This document shows, one piece after another, positions 20,713 through 33,353 of a stretch of 64,000 bases of DNA (the stretch's first letter is position 1; the number at the start of each line of letters is the position of its first letter). Made by a program: the position numbers and the translations under genes. The notes beneath the pieces were generated by a model that searched no databases, had not been told where the DNA came from, and saw nothing but the letters and a program-made list of their open reading frames with translations. The DNA comes from Utricularia gibba (lineage: Eukaryota; Streptophyta; Magnoliopsida; Lamiales; Lentibulariaceae): contig NEEC01000016.1 of NCBI GenBank assembly GCA_002189035.1, positions 434,001-498,000 of the forward strand, in the 5' to 3' direction.

Positions 20713-22807
20713 TCAATACGTGACATTTGCTGCAGCTTCCTCCAATCGTTTCCAAGTTGAGAGGCGTTGCTCTTCCAGCTCTGCAGCCCTTGCTTGTCTT
20801 TCCACGTATTCCCTTTCACAGATTCCATAAAGCTCAAAGTCCATCTCCAAGAACATTCGGCGGACATTGCCGCTCAGTCCATTGATTGCTTGGTTCCAGT
20901 GACTGCAGATATTATTTTCCAAGGAATCGAATATGATTGGTAAAATGACATGCCGATTATCAGCAATCAGACCTACTATGTGTTCATTGTTCCACCAGAA
21001 TAGAGCCCGTTCTGCAACCTGCACATCAGAATGGAAAACGGGAAAATGAAGATGAGATGAAAGAACGCACGGAACGTGGAATGTGGAGTGTTTTCCATTA
21101 ATTTATGATGCAGAAGCAGACATGAGTAACCAAAAACATGTTTTTTTTGGTCATTTTCCATCCAAGCGTGCCTTTATGCATGTATTGATACAAAAACATC
21201 TATATATAATGAAACATCTATAACAATAGTGACTCGGTAACTAATATTGATAGTCATGGAGTAAATGATGTTTAGAAATAGGTATTAAAAAAAACGACAA
21301 TCCAAACATACTAGATATTGAGAAGGAGAAACTTCGTGAATAAAATGGTTTTCTGGTACATATATAACTTTAAAATTTCCAACATAAGAAAAAGAAAATA
21401 ATTATTTGGCCAGCTAAGAGCTTTCAGAAAGCCAAATATCAAGAACATATGCATGCTAATGCAACCCATTCAGCTGAGGCATGCTTCTCTTTTATAATGA
21501 TCAATACAGGCGTTTAAAAACTGGAAACAGAAGTTCAAGATGATTAACTTCTATTTAACAGGAGCCTCATACAGACAAACAATAACATCAAACATTGCAA
21601 AAGACTCTAGTACTGGATAAAGATGAATAGAAGGTTATTGGTTCCTGCTAAAATTGGGCTCTCGAACCTGGAAGTGTGGGCTGTTGAGGCATCGTCCAAT
21701 CTGTCTGAAAAGGGGAACCATACAACGCTGGAATTGCGCAGGTTCTGTGACCTCCAAAATTTCTTCGAGTTCTCCAAGGAAGAGAACCTCCTTTGCACAA
21801 TTGGTAACAGGCCAATACTTCAGTAGCCCCAATATGACAGTGTCAGCTAACCTATAGTCTTTTTCCACAAATTGAGTTACGCAGTAGGACAACTTTTGAT
21901 GGTATGAAGCAACACACTGAGCCTTGTGCAATGGAATCAATGCACGTACAAGAAACAGTTTATGCTCTTCCTTCATCGGCAATGCAAAACCATTAATTAT
22001 ACTAGCCAGAATCTCCAATAACTCACCAACTCCATTGTACCGCTCAGTTTCAAATATGAACTGGTATAGTATGTTGTTAATCTCATGCCTTATAAAAGGC
22101 CGGAGAACCATGAACCGGCCATACATTCTATGGAGAATAATCTTCACATACTCCCGTTCTCTTGGGTCTTCTGTATCAAACAAATGAAGTAATTTTAAAA
22201 CAAATGAATGATCAATATATCTCTTAGCCGTTTTGCTATCTGTTTCAGCTGACACCACGTATCTCAGCAGTAACTCATATACCAGTTGCAAGTGAGGCCA
22301 CGAAGGATCCATGAATACATCTTCCTCCTCTGGATCTGCATGGTTGAAGCCTGAATTCTCATGGGATGCAGGTGGCAAAGCACGGAAAATATTCAAAGAT
22401 ATCATCTTTACCAACTGCTCTTGCATTATCTCATTCATTTTACAGGACCCAGATTGTACTAAATCCACAAGCTCAGCTAGTGTTTGCCTCTTAATCTCCT
22501 TCTCTCTAGCGGACTTCATTGTATCTGAGAAATCAAAGAAAATGCAACAAACTTGGACTTTCCTGATGAACACTCCATGCCGATCAGATACGGGAACATC
22601 CTTCAACAGAGGCAAGACTTCAACGACCCCAGGGTTTTGCGGAACAGATGCAATATTTGCTGAATCTGGTGCCGCTGCCGCTACTACCGATGCATGATTT
22701 ACAGTCACGTTGGATGCAGGTGCTGGTGCAGGCACCAGAGGTTCATCTTGTTCCATTTTTGAGGACTTCTTATGCCCTTTTTTCTTGAACTTGTTGAACA
22801 TCGACAT
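20713..22807 (-). CDS. PP2A B' (B56) regulatory subunit
   Basis: Two coding exons on the minus strand, 22807-21668 and 21018-20713, join in phase 0 (CAG|GTTCGA donor) into 481 residues. A variable N-terminal region ([17 protein letters not shown], then a Pro/Ala-rich stretch) precedes the B56 HEAT-like repeat domain from about residue 60. That domain contains conserved blocks such as [67 protein letters not shown] and [13 protein letters not shown]. The second exon completes the domain with [11 protein letters not shown] and [10 protein letters not shown]. The subunit gives substrate specificity and localisation to the heterotrimeric Ser/Thr phosphatase PP2A. The late single intron and N-terminus most resemble Arabidopsis B'alpha/beta. 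The intron (21019-21667) holds nothing recognisable. Confidence 0.95.
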
Positions 22808-23968
22808 CGTTCCTCCTAGCCAACTTTCAAATCACTCCCACCAAAAGGAATCCCCTTCCCCCAAATTCAAGCAAATTCCAAACCAATTCTCCTTTCACTT
22901 TTCTTTTCCCACTCTCCGCCAATCATAATAACTCGAAAGAATATTCTACATAATCGATCCGACCAGCCCCTGGAACAACCTGATCATACTAGAAAATAAA
23001 AAAGCATCATGATCAAAAAAGCTGACAAACGATACAAATTCACTCATGATCTAACGCGACTACGCAAACTTGTGCGTGTCTTCGCAATGGGCATAAAGAG
23101 GCAACATCCAAGTAAGATCAATACCTCGAATTCGATCTCCATTAACCACCAGAATCAACATCTAATGGGAATTCGGGGCACTCACGGTTCATGTGATGAA
23201 ATGGAGACGCTCCAACTCTGGTATCCAGAGAGATCCGAAAAGGGTGGGAAGAAAAAAAGGGAAAACAAACCCACGTTGACGAAACAAAAAAAAAATTAAA
23301 AATATATTTATTAATTCCAGTTGTTATTTTCTTGCTATTTTTAACAGTTCAAAATCAGAAAAAAATGTTATTTTAAAAATCGTATATTATAAACATCATT
23401 GTTTGAAAGTGCAAGCCGTACGGTTCAGAGGTTCAAACGATTAAAAAATAATTTAATTTATTCGAATTTTAAAAAATATTACAATTGAAATTAAATAATA
23501 TTAAATAAAACAAAAGATGATTTTAAATAAATTCATACCCACAATTAGAAAAAAACTCATACAATTCTAAATTTATGTAAACTCAAAAAATAACTATAAT
23601 ATAACGTATAATTTTATCATTAAATTAATTAGTCTTATCCATCTAAGATCACTTATAAATTTAAATATTCATACATTCTCTTTTATACATTAAGACAAAA
23701 AAATACATTACAAATGATTAAATTTCTTACACAAGTCACCTTAAATGTCTAGATTTCTACATGAGGTGAAAAAAACCTGTAATACAAATGGCATATGCAG
23801 AAACTTGTTTGTTTTAATGCATCTCTTGTCTCTGCAGATTACAATAAGAATACAAATATACGCAGGAAGCAAGCTTGTGTCACCACAACATGGCACATCA
23901 AGAATGTAACTGTGAAAATTGAGGGGAAAAGGGGCGCTAGAAAGAGAGGAGGAGATTCACCTGCTCAT
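22808..23968. other. PP2A B' 5' region and AT-rich spacer
   Basis: The right flank of the PP2A gene (about 22808-23300) should hold its 5' UTR and promoter, possibly with a 5' UTR intron. From about 23290 to 23770 the DNA is strongly AT-rich and non-coding. The end near 23968 is the LeuRS 3' UTR. Confidence 0.5.
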
Positions 23969-26900
23969 TCAGAAAAAGATTGCTGTTGGGTTTCCTGGAG
24001 ATGGCGGATTGGAGTTCAGCACAGAGGCATGGTCTCCTGCCCGAGAGACAGCATCTGCATCGGCTGCTGAGAGAACCTCCACACGGTCCAGCCCCAACTG
24101 CCGTGCAATCAGTTCTACATTTTCGCTGAGAACCTGGATTTCTCCAAAAGGCAACCTGAGGTCTAGTGACTGGACTCCGACAGTTTTAACTTCATCCTTT
24201 TTGAATCTTAAAAAGGGCATGCAGAGCTTCTGTATCTGCTTGAAGTTGGAGGATTGGCCAATTTCGCTTTTCTGCAACTCCAGGAGGATCTCTCCATCAG
24301 GTGCAAAAGCTCCTGTGGAAGCATCAAACTTCGTTTGGAGTATCCTGAGGCATTCCTTTTTCCACCCATCAAACTGCTCATTCACAAATATCAAGCCAAC
24401 TGATGGCTTAGTTTGGGCATTTGATGTGTTTAGTTTACCCTTCTTTGACCCTGTCACCTGCTTTTGCATGAGTTTCCGCATAGAGATGATCGTATCCTGC
24501 AAATATGTATTCGCCTTTTTTAGGGTGAAATCGGGGTTTCCTGCTTCTGGCCATCCTGCTTTGACCACAAAGCCATCCTTCCTCAACAACTCTCTCCAGA
24601 CATGCTCAGCATAATGTGGGCAGATTGGGGCGATGAGACGAGTCTGAACATCCATGAATCTCCATAATAAATCACGCCTCATTCCTCCAGAACCACAAGA
24701 CAGCCTGTACTCATCTCTGGCGGCCTGAAGGTCATAGAAACCACTTTTAAGTGCTTCTCGGAACATGTATTCACTGTAGTTTTTCTCAGTCACTTGGATT
24801 GCTATATTAATTTCATTTGCAAACACAAGATCAGCATAAGTTGATGGAGACGATTCTCGTAAAGATGACTCCACAGAAATGACTTCCTCCATCCATGTAA
24901 GTTCTTTGGTAAGACGCAAGATTGCAGCATTAGCAGTATCAAAAACAAAGTTGGCATCATCCATCCCATCACCAGCATCAGCCAGTGCGAATCTTGTGGC
25001 ATCAGCTGAAAAATCTTCAATTGCTTGGCGAAGAGTCTTGAAGTTCCCCTTTGATTTTGACATCTTTTCTGAATTCACCATAATAAGCCCATTGCACCGG
25101 AAGCCCAGAGGCCAGTGACGCTTTGGGAAGATTGCAGTGTGATTATATATACAGAATGTAAGATGATTCTGTATAAGATCCTTCCCAGATACTCTGAGAT
25201 CAAACGGGTACCAATACTCAAATTCTTGCTTCATCTTATTCAGGACAGAAGATGATATGTCCGAAGACTTGGGGTATGGACCACCAATAAACAAGAAATC
25301 CCACACCTCATCTGTCAGCTGCTCTGGTTTTATATTAGACCTATCACCTCCATACATGTCCCCTTTTTGCAGTATATGAGCCACCGTGTAATAAGCCATA
25401 TAAATAGTAGAATCCGACAAGGACTCAACCAGAAAACCTTCATCCCATGGAATACGAGTGCCAAGACCAAAATTACGCGAGCAAGCCCACTGATTCAACC
25501 AGCTCAAGGTGTGTTCAAAGCCATGTCGAGACTCTTCCGAGTAAACGTTCATCGATGCTAAGCATTCCTCTGCAGCTTTCCTCCACTCTGCCTCTCCATA
25601 AGTGATGTACCATTGATCAGTCAAAGCCACAACACACTCATCCCTAGACCTTGATATGACCTTCTTCTCAGGTTCACTGTATACCACAGCAAGGCCCAAA
25701 TCTAGAAGCTGATTCTTTATTAAACCTTTGGCCTCCTGAACTTTCATTCCAGTAAACTCACCAACAAGCATTGTTCCCTCATAGAAACCACCTTTATAGA
25801 TTATTTTCTTGGCATCATCAAGCTTTTCCCTATCATTCTGACTTACAATTTTTTTCTCTATACAAATTCTCTCAGCAGATCTATCCCCAAAGTCCGGATG
25901 GTGAATTATAGGTATAATTTCAAATGGTAAAACCCATTCATCCTTCACTCCATATTTTGCTCTGAGAGGTGCTTTTGCTTTCAAATCATGAAGGGCCATA
26001 TAATCATCTGGTGAATCACTTGGAACACTGGTGACTATTCCTGTACCCTTATCAGTGAGAACGGACATCATAGGCAGGGTATATATAACATCATTGAATG
26101 CTAAGGGCGATTTTAGTGGCAAACCTATCAGATCTTGACCAGTTAACTTAACCAGACAACTAACTTTCTCGGGAAAACGGGATAGCTTCTGATAAGCCAA
26201 ATTTCGTGCTGCCCTTTCTGTTAAGATGAAAACATCAGTATCATTGATTTCAAAAGCCCCATATTCTCCATCAGGAAGTACCCAGCAATTTGTTTGACCA
26301 TACATAGTCTCGGGCCTCAATGTGGCTGCAGCTAGGTACACTTTCCTCACCTGCAAACTGCTCAACTTTTGAGGAAAAGGAGAAATTACTTCCATTTTTA
26401 TGAGTGTGTATTCCTGAGGAATAACACCTTCCCCAGAAGCCCTATCATGGTCTGCGCATGGCTGACCATCCAAAGGTGAATATATGGTATATCGTAAGTC
26501 CTTGACAATCTTGCCCATATCTTTCAGTTTTCGCATTTGCCACCTAACGAATGAATCAAAATATGGATTCATGTCCGTTGTTATAAAAGTTCTGCGCCAG
26601 TCACATCCCAATCCAAAAGCCTTCAAATCCTCTAGGGCCAGAGGAGGAAAAAAGGTTAACCAATGGTACGGGTTGGTGAACTTTGTTATCTCCTCATCGG
26701 ACAAACCATTACTTTGCATAATTTCCCACTGGGACAGGATGCCACCAGACTTAGCAACAGCCTTTGACTTTTTACTCTTAAAATTACCAGGAGGCTGAGT
26801 CTGATCACCTTCTCTTTGACCCTCTACCTTTTCCTCTGATTCACCATTTTCGTCCTCCTTGAACACAGGTGGATTTCCGTACTTTTCAATCTCCCGGGTA

Positions 26901-27214
26901 AGTCTGTCTGCCGAAGCCTTGATGGGCATTCCAGTGCAATGGAAACCAAATGGCAAGAGCGAATTTGCTCCCCTCAGTCTATGGTATGCAGCAGCAAATT
27001 CGAGCTTCGAAAGGGAGAAGGCATGGCCCAAATGAAGATACCCATTCATGTAAGGGAATGGGAAATTACCAAAGAACTTTTCACCAGGCTTTGGAGCAGA
27101 ATCCCTTGCCTCAGCTTCAAAAACACCATTCTCAGCCCATAACTTCTGTGCTTGTGACTCAATCAACAAAAGACGATCTCTTCGAGCAAAACTCCTTTCA
27201 CCTCCTTCAGCCAT
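23969..27214 (-). CDS. Cytosolic leucyl-tRNA synthetase
   Basis: One uninterrupted coding exon of 1081 residues, close to the about 1090 of the Arabidopsis cytosolic enzyme. The ATG at 27214 (MAEGGERSFARRDRLL) is chosen. The frame stays open further upstream, but that extension has no recognisable content and lies in the leader after the TATA box. The class I signature HLGH is at residues 61-64 and KMSKS at 717-721. The CP1 editing insertion, with the eukaryotic/archaeal-type TLRPETMYG motif, lies between them. The C-terminal tRNA-binding and eukaryotic extension is present. It charges tRNA-Leu with leucine for cytosolic translation. No organellar targeting peptide is visible. The lack of coding introns contrasts with the intron-rich neighbours. 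Confidence 0.97.
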   Translation of the reverse strand: MAEGGERSFARRDRLLLIESQAQKLWAENGVFEAEARDSAPKPGEKFFGNFPFPYMNGYLHLGHAFSLSKLEFAAAYHRLRGANSLLPFGFHCTGMPIKASADRLTREIEKYGNPPVFKEDENGESEEKVEGQREGDQTQPPGNFKSKKSKAVAKSGGILSQWEIMQSNGLSDEEITKFTNPYHWLTFFPPLALEDLKAFGLGCDWRRTFITTDMNPYFDSFVRWQMRKLKDMGKIVKDLRYTIYSPLDGQPCADHDRASGEGVIPQEYTLIKMEVISPFPQKLSSLQVRKVYLAAATLRPETMYGQTNCWVLPDGEYGAFEINDTDVFILTERAARNLAYQKLSRFPEKVSCLVKLTGQDLIGLPLKSPLAFNDVIYTLPMMSVLTDKGTGIVTSVPSDSPDDYMALHDLKAKAPLRAKYGVKDEWVLPFEIIPIIHHPDFGDRSAERICIEKKIVSQNDREKLDDAKKIIYKGGFYEGTMLVGEFTGMKVQEAKGLIKNQLLDLGLAVVYSEPEKKVISRSRDECVVALTDQWYITYGEAEWRKAAEECLASMNVYSEESRHGFEHTLSWLNQWACSRNFGLGTRIPWDEGFLVESLSDSTIYMAYYTVAHILQKGDMYGGDRSNIKPEQLTDEVWDFLFIGGPYPKSSDISSSVLNKMKQEFEYWYPFDLRVSGKDLIQNHLTFCIYNHTAIFPKRHWPLGFRCNGLIMVNSEKMSKSKGNFKTLRQAIEDFSADATRFALADAGDGMDDANFVFDTANAAILRLTKELTWMEEVISVESSLRESSPSTYADLVFANEINIAIQVTEKNYSEYMFREALKSGFYDLQAARDEYRLSCGSGGMRRDLLWRFMDVQTRLIAPICPHYAEHVWRELLRKDGFVVKAGWPEAGNPDFTLKKANTYLQDTIISMRKLMQKQVTGSKKGKLNTSNAQTKPSVGLIFVNEQFDGWKKECLRILQTKFDASTGAFAPDGEILLELQKSEIGQSSNFKQIQKLCMPFLRFKKDEVKTVGVQSLDLRLPFGEIQVLSENVELIARQLGLDRVEVLSAADADAVSRAGDHASVLNSNPPSPGNPTAIFF

Positions 27215-27428
27215 TTCTTTGCCAAAACACTCACAAACGCTACAAAATTCGACGCAGGAAAATAAATCATCACACAAGACAATCCATTTATTTTTAAACG
27301 CAACGTGAGCCAAACAAATCAATAGAGAGCTGAGTCATCGAATAACCTTGATTCCGCCCGAATGAAGTTAAAAAACGAGCAACTACTAGAAACGAAGATC
27401 CTGGGCCGATGAATTGAGGGTCGCCGGC

Positions 27429-27519
27429 GTATATATAGAGCCGCCACAGCTAAAACCAGCGCAGCGGCGGAAATCAGTTTGAACTTCTTCCTTGGAACAG
27501 AGAAAGCCAATTAGGGTTT
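27429..27519 (-). promoter_or_regulatory. LeuRS core promoter: TATA box plus telo-box
   Basis: On the minus strand a TATATATA core lies around 27429-27437. A telo-box AAACCCTAA lies at 27519-27511, about 75 bases upstream of it. This arrangement is typical for translation-related plant genes. It places the transcription start near 27400, about 190 bases before the ATG. The 63-codon ORF at 27319-27510 overlaps the TATA box, so it is not a real upstream exon. Confidence 0.65.
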
Positions 27520-27887
27520 CCCACACATACTACACGTCGCTTTCCACCACGACGGCTCAATTTTTAAAATATTAAAAATAAACAATACCTAATAAATGAA
27601 AAAAAAAAAGCTAAATACATCTATTACTAATTATGCTGTAATAAAACATACTCCTTTTAATTTAATTATATTCATTTTATTATAAATTAATAAAATATAA
27701 TCCCTTTTTTTAATCTACTTCTGCTGTATAGTACAGTAAACAGTTTACATGTCTTGTTCCAGAACTTGACACCAAACCAAAGAGCTACAAGGAAAGAATG
27801 AATCAATAGCTGCACTCCCACTCATCTGCAGTCTTCATATCAGCTGCCAAACCTGATATCTGAGAATCATGATGGCTGGAATTGCAT
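27520..27887. other. AT-rich spacer between LeuRS promoter and OTU gene
   Basis: Strongly AT-rich to about 27740. The right end is the OTU gene's 3' UTR. Nothing else is recognised. Confidence 0.5.
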
Positions 27888-29830
27888 TCATGATAACCAC
27901 CACCATCGCTTCTTCTTCTTCCTGTGAACAGCTAGCCGTCTCTCCACCTCAGGGAACTCTAGAAACCAGAAACAGGCGGTGGGTTGGTAAGAGGCTAAGA
28001 GTAACCATGTTCAGGGATTGATCTGGTGTCTGTAAAGTTTACCAGAAGGGGGTGAATGGGTGTTTACCTCCAGAAGGGTAAATTGAATTGTAATGCACTT
28101 CAGCCCAGAAGCTCAAGAATATAACTGCAAGGAAGAAAGGAGCTTCAGTGGGGTGAGGAGAAGTCACTTGTAATGAAATAAACAGGTGATGCAGCTAATC
28201 TTGTAATGGCTACGAGTCAAGAATCGTTGATATAAAAGGATGATTTGCTTTGTGTTCATCCTATGTTTAGAAAGCATTCCGTGTTGCACCCAGCATGTCA
28301 TGATGCAAGAAGATAAGCAACAGATTGTGAAAGAACACTTGCTTCTATTTGTCTTCTGAGAAGCTGGAAGAATCTCGATGTAGCAAGTATCCTTGAATGA
28401 TGTAAGGACGAAGATCTTCGTACCAAACTGCAAGAATAAGGATATGGGCATGTTTGAATGTCGATCGCAGACGTTACAAAAGAAATATGATCAGCTTTCT
28501 GCACTCAACGGCAAGATAAACATGATGTGAACGATGTAGATGGAAACTGTACCCAATCAGCAGCAGCCTGCAGTGTGACATGATCACCCCATTCCCCGTC
28601 TCTGTGGCAGTGCAGACAGATAAATGTACAGATTCAGTTTAATGGAAGTATTTCTATAAGTACCGTACCTGCTCATTTTCTCCAAGTAGTCATCGTAAGC
28701 CATAGGGACGTAATTTGCGTACAACTCTGGCTGCAGCTCCAGCTGATGAGATAGAAAATAGCAGCATGCTAAAGGGAATAAAATTTCAAAAATATGAAAT
28801 TTGAAATTTTAAGAAAATGCAGCATATAAAACTCAACCTGTTTAACTACTTGTTCCCTCACCAATCTGTGGTGATCTGGGGTTCGATAAATTTGATCGGA
28901 TAATGAACGAAACTGCAAAAACTCCTTCAGTCACCTTCTTTCCGAAAAAAAAAAAACAGAAGAGCCAATGCTGAAAAATGTCAGCAAAATAACCTGACAA
29001 TTGCCATCCCCTGAAATCTGCAGTTCAACTAAGTCATATAGCTTCAATCTGGAATTACACACATTAAAAAATGAAAGTTTGATTTAAGGGGTAAATGGAT
29101 TGCATATAAATATCTGTGTAAGATTTTCTAAAGAAGCACAATACTAAAGCATCAAAAGGGGGAGGATAACTGGTATACAAACCTACTCAACAGTCTCTCA
29201 TGATCTGATATGGCCTCGTCAGCAGATGGTATTTCTCCATTAGTTTTTAGCACATGCTGCACGATCAAGAAAAAATTATTCATCCAAGAATGGTGGAAAA
29301 GTATCTCACTAACTGTTAACTAAAACAAATAAACATACCCGGATGGGAATCATTTGATTTAGCCTTTTACCCAATTCACCATCAAGAACAGATTCATCAA
29401 CTATCTCTGGCATTTGATCTGGGTCTTCAATTCCAGAATATTCTTCCGAAGAAAATGATTCAACTTTTCCAGCTTCTTCCAGATTACCCTGGGTAGATAG
29501 TGAGGGACCTTGCCAATTCTGAGCAAGAACAGAATCTTTTTTATGTTGCTCTGCAGAAGAAATGCACCCTGCTGCTTCTGCAGCATCAAGCATCGAAAGT
29601 TCTTCCTGAAGAGCATAGGCAAGTACTTCATCATTCGCCAGAGTTGATGATGTTGCGCCTTCATCACTATAAAGAGCTGGAGGTATTGAATCACAGAAGT
29701 ATTCTCTCACGGACTCTGTCCTCGACAAATCCTTTTCATAACAGGTAACAATTTGCGGAGAAGGCGTCGCAGGTAATAAGTCAATCTGGTGCAAACCCCA
29801 CCGAACAACATCAGGGTCCAGCTCACACAT
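27888..29830 (-). CDS. OTU-domain deubiquitinating cysteine protease
   Basis: Nine minus-strand exons: 29830-29339, 29256-29183, 29048-28994, 28912-28838, 28742-28669, 28601-28553, 28427-28343, 28124-28068, 27958-27888. They give 343 residues with phases closing. The acidic N-terminal half (164 residues in exon 1) is family-typical. The OTU domain has the catalytic loop SGDGNCQFRSLSDQ, with Asp203 and Cys206, and the distal WAEVHYNS with His312. The C-terminus is very basic then aromatic (HRKKKKRWWW). It resembles Arabidopsis OTU9/OTU10 (about 345 residues), which cleave ubiquitin chains. The seventh intron begins with GC (AGAA|GCAAGT at 28342); phase and the conserved IIFLSFWAEVHY block support it. 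Start at 29830 is the first ATG of the leader-attached exon (MCELDPDVVRWG). Confidence 0.92.
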
Positions 29831-31490
29831 ATTTGACTTCTCGGATTCAACCTTTGAAAAAACTCGATCAGTACCCTATTGGGAAACTAAGCTTCTCATG
29901 CAGCAAGCTTGCCTTTCTGCAGGTAAAGGAGGAGAAGATTAGACAAGGAACCAGAAGAGGGTAGATGAGAGAATACGATGAAAAAACGAACCAAGTCAAC
30001 AATTCAATCCAATGCCTAGGAAAGAAATACTGATCGCAATCAGTAGGTTTTTAATGAATCTAGGAAAGAAAATTGCATGTGATGATCCCAACACATCTGA
30101 AACAAATAGAACTAGATTCATTCGCAAAAAGAGAAAAGAACCAGATATCATGAACTGCAAGTGCCCCAACCCATGAAGAAACAACACGACTACCCACAAA
30201 ACACAAATACCCATAATCAAATCAATATATCACAGAGCCAGAAGAACTATCAAACAAAATGATGAACTTCATACCGGGCAGGTAAACGGCGGTTAAGAAA
30301 GAGACCAATCACGGTCTTTTTCGAATCAACAGCAATCAGGATCAGCAACGGGTATCTCAAAGATATAATTTTTACAATTACACGTGATTGAATTCGCCAT
30401 TGGGCTATCGTCAATCTCATAAAGCAACACAATAAATGCTCGTTGAAATCTGCATCAACAATACAAAAACCGGATCCTGCGCGTTTTCCAACCAGACACA
30501 GGGATGAACGAGAAACGCATCGCACTGAGATTATTCCCAACCTAACCAACAAATTGTGAAACAATCAGAAATCAGGAAATCAAGCAAGCGCGAGGATCAA
30601 GCTGAGATTTCAAAGACGTCGGTGGAAAAGTACGCATGTGAATAATCTATTCTATATTTAATCATAAAAAATGAGTTTCTATTTAAAAGCATACAAAAAA
30701 ACTGCCGAAAATTAAAAAAATAAAATAAAAAGTAAGCGAGAGCAATTTCGAATTTCCACAAGAATGTGGGCGCTACTGCAATTATAGCAAATTTGGGGTC
30801 TGATGGCAAGTTTCAAATTCCAATAAGGTAGTGGTAATGAAAGTAAATACTATAAAGATTAACGAAGCAAGTGATTTTTAGTACTATTAGTATAAATAGA
30901 AAATTGATCGATAATAATTTTTTTGAATTGTCAATTGAATTAAAATCATATGATTTGATTTTGATTCTCATTCCGTCTAAACTTCGATATCTTGATTCGA
31001 AGCAAAAATCGTAATCGTGATTTATAAACTATCGGTGTCATAGAATTGATGGGTTTCGAAGCCGAGCACTAATTCTAATTGCTAACTATGGATGTAGATA
31101 TTTTTTTGGGTGATTTTCATAAATTCGTAAGATAGCACTGTAATTCTCAAAAGTTTTGGGACCATTTCGTAATTTTCCGTGTTAATCCTGGAAAATTCAT
31201 AAACCCTAGTGTTGTGAACTCATCCCCCCGTCATATTGGTGTTTTTTTCCTTTCCATTCCCAGATTCTTCGCTTTCATTTCGTTTCTTGAAGTGTTGTTG
31301 CAATGATGTGCGACTTGATTTTGCAGTAGTCATTACTCTTAGGATGCTGGAGTTTCTGCATTGTTGAGGTTCTGGTCTCCAGTGCTGTTATGGTGTGTTA
31401 AATCTGAATCTGAGTTGATTCGTGTTCTTCGGTGGTGTTTTGTTCCGCTCAATCAAATTCATTTGCGAAGAAAGAGGATTCGAAGAAGGG
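29831..31490. promoter_or_regulatory. Divergent promoter region between OTU and PPR genes, with telo-box
   Basis: The left part should contain the OTU 5' UTR, probably with a leader intron, since a CAG|GTTGAATC acceptor-like site lies just before the ATG. The centre (30610-31100) is AT-rich and non-coding. A telo-box, AAACCCTAG, lies at 31201-31209, 290 bases before the PPR start codon. Short ORFs here have no support. Confidence 0.5.
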
Positions 31491-33353
31491 ATGGCGTCTT
31501 CGTTTATGCAGCAGTTTGGAAATAAGAAGCTTATAGGGAAGCGCTCACTGAAGAAGTATTTGGGCGAGGCGCTATACAAGAATCTGCTGAAGGACGGTGG
31601 AGAAGAGCGGAGTGTTAGGGGGAATCTGAATCAGTTTATCAAGTCTCGTAAAAGTGCTTACAAATGGGAAGTTGGCCACACACTCAAGGTGCTACGCAGT
31701 CGTAAGCTTTATCGCCCTGCGCTCAAGGTACTGAATCACCGATCTCTCGAGATATAGATTTTGGATTCATTTGATGATAAGTCCCATTTTAATATTGAGG
31801 TTGTCTGGTTTCCAGTTGTATTTAGCACAATGTTGATGCTGAATGTTTACCTTTTTAATGCCCGAGAAGGAATTCACTGTCATGTTTATGTGACTGGCTT
31901 TCCATGCTGCTCTTGTTTCTCTTTTTGTGAATCTATGTTTATATATCACCAACTCCTAATTTTGAACCTAGGAGAAGACAAATTTGTAGCCGTTGCAATG
32001 AGCATATGCCTTTCTGCTCGTTTGCGTTCATAGACTCCTTGAGTGTTGTGCCCTTTTTGTTGCTATTTTCCACTAAAAGGGTTTTTTTGGCAGCTTTCAG
32101 AGACAATGCAGAAAAGAGGAATGAACAAGACAGTCAGTGATAAAGCAATACACCTTGACCTGGTTGCAAAGAGTGGTGGCATAATTGCTGCAGAAACCTA
32201 CTTCATCAATTTGCCCGAATCTGCAAAAACTCATCACACTTACGGTGCTCTTCTAAATTGCTATTGCAAAGAATTAATGATAGAAAAGGCACAAGGTTTA
32301 TTTGAGAAGATGAAAGAACTGAACTCGGAACTGAGTTCTTTGTCATATAACAGTGTCATGGACCTTTACTCAAAGTGTAAGATGCCACAGATGATACCTG
32401 CATTAATCCAGGAAATGAAGACTGGTGATATCATGCTTGACACCTGCTCTTACAATCTCTGGATGAGAGCTCTTGCTGCTTCGGGTGATATTTCTGGTGT
32501 AGAAAGAGTAATCGATGAAATGAAGAGAGATGGTCGTGTCACCCCTGACTGGACAACCTACAGTAACTTAGCATCTATATATATCAAGTTTGGCTCATTT
32601 GACAAGGCCGAGAAGGCACTCAAGGAACTTGAGAACAAAAATTCCCATAAAGATCTCTCAGCTTATCAGTTTCTGATTACACTATATGGACGCACAGGAA
32701 ACCTGCGTGAAGTATACCGGATATGGCGTTCACTGAAGTTAGCTTTTCCAAAGACTGCAAACATTAGCTACCTTAATATGATTCAAGTGCTGGTCAGCCT
32801 GGAGGACTTGCCGGGTGCCGAGAAGTGTTTTGAGGAATGGTCCTCAAGTTGCTCAACTTATGACATTCGCATTGTGAATGTCCTTATTGGAGCTTATCTC
32901 AGAGAAGGCTTACCAGAGAAGGCAAAAGAGCTGAAGACACAAGCTCAGAAGAAGGGATCAAAACCAAACGCCAAGACGTACGAGTTATACATTGACTACT
33001 ACATGAACAAAGGCAACATGAGCGCAGCTGTGGACTGTCTGGAAAATGCCATTTCCTTAGGCAGAGGCAATGGAACCAAGTTCACTCTCTCTCAACCCAG
33101 TGTCAGGAAAATGATGCAGCATTTTGAAGAACACAAAGATGTGAATGGGGCTGAAAGATTCTTGGAGGTTTTGAAGAAGTCCAAGGATGAATTGGAGGCA
33201 GAGCTACTGGAATCTCTGATTCGAACGTATGCATCCGCCGGGAAGAAGAGTGCAGCAATGCGACGGCGGATCAAGATGGAGAGGGTGGAACTCAGCCAGG
33301 AGGGTCAGAAGTTGCTGAACGAAATCAGCCCAGAGATGACCAAAGAAGCATGA
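31491..33353 (+). CDS. P-class pentatricopeptide repeat protein, organellar
   Basis: Two exons, 31491-31727 and 32094-33353, phase 0, encode 498 residues. The sequence matches the plant subfamily typified by Arabidopsis At1g60770. It has a short N-terminal region with KKYLGEALY and the NLNQFIK / KWEVGHTLKVLR segments, then tandem degenerate 35-residue PPR helices. Examples are TYGALLNCYCKELMIEKAQGL, SYNSVMDLYSKC and TYSNLASIYIKFGSFDKAEKA. There is no E or DYW domain, so it is a P-type protein that binds organelle RNA sequence-specifically, probably in mitochondria. The frame is open a little upstream of the ATG at 31491, but the M at 31491 (MASSFMQQFGNKK) fits family length. Confidence 0.93.

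Noticed and set aside
23405-23445. GGTTCAAAC-like sequence suggesting a tRNA T-arm
   Set aside because: No acceptor stem, D-arm or anticodon arm can be folded around it.
23919-24614. 231-codon plus-strand ORF
   Set aside because: Antisense to the well-conserved 3' half of the leucyl-tRNA synthetase; no features of its own.
27319-27510. 63-codon ORF upstream of LeuRS, possible targeting peptide exon
   Set aside because: It spans the likely TATA box at 27429 and has no donor site leading into the LeuRS frame.
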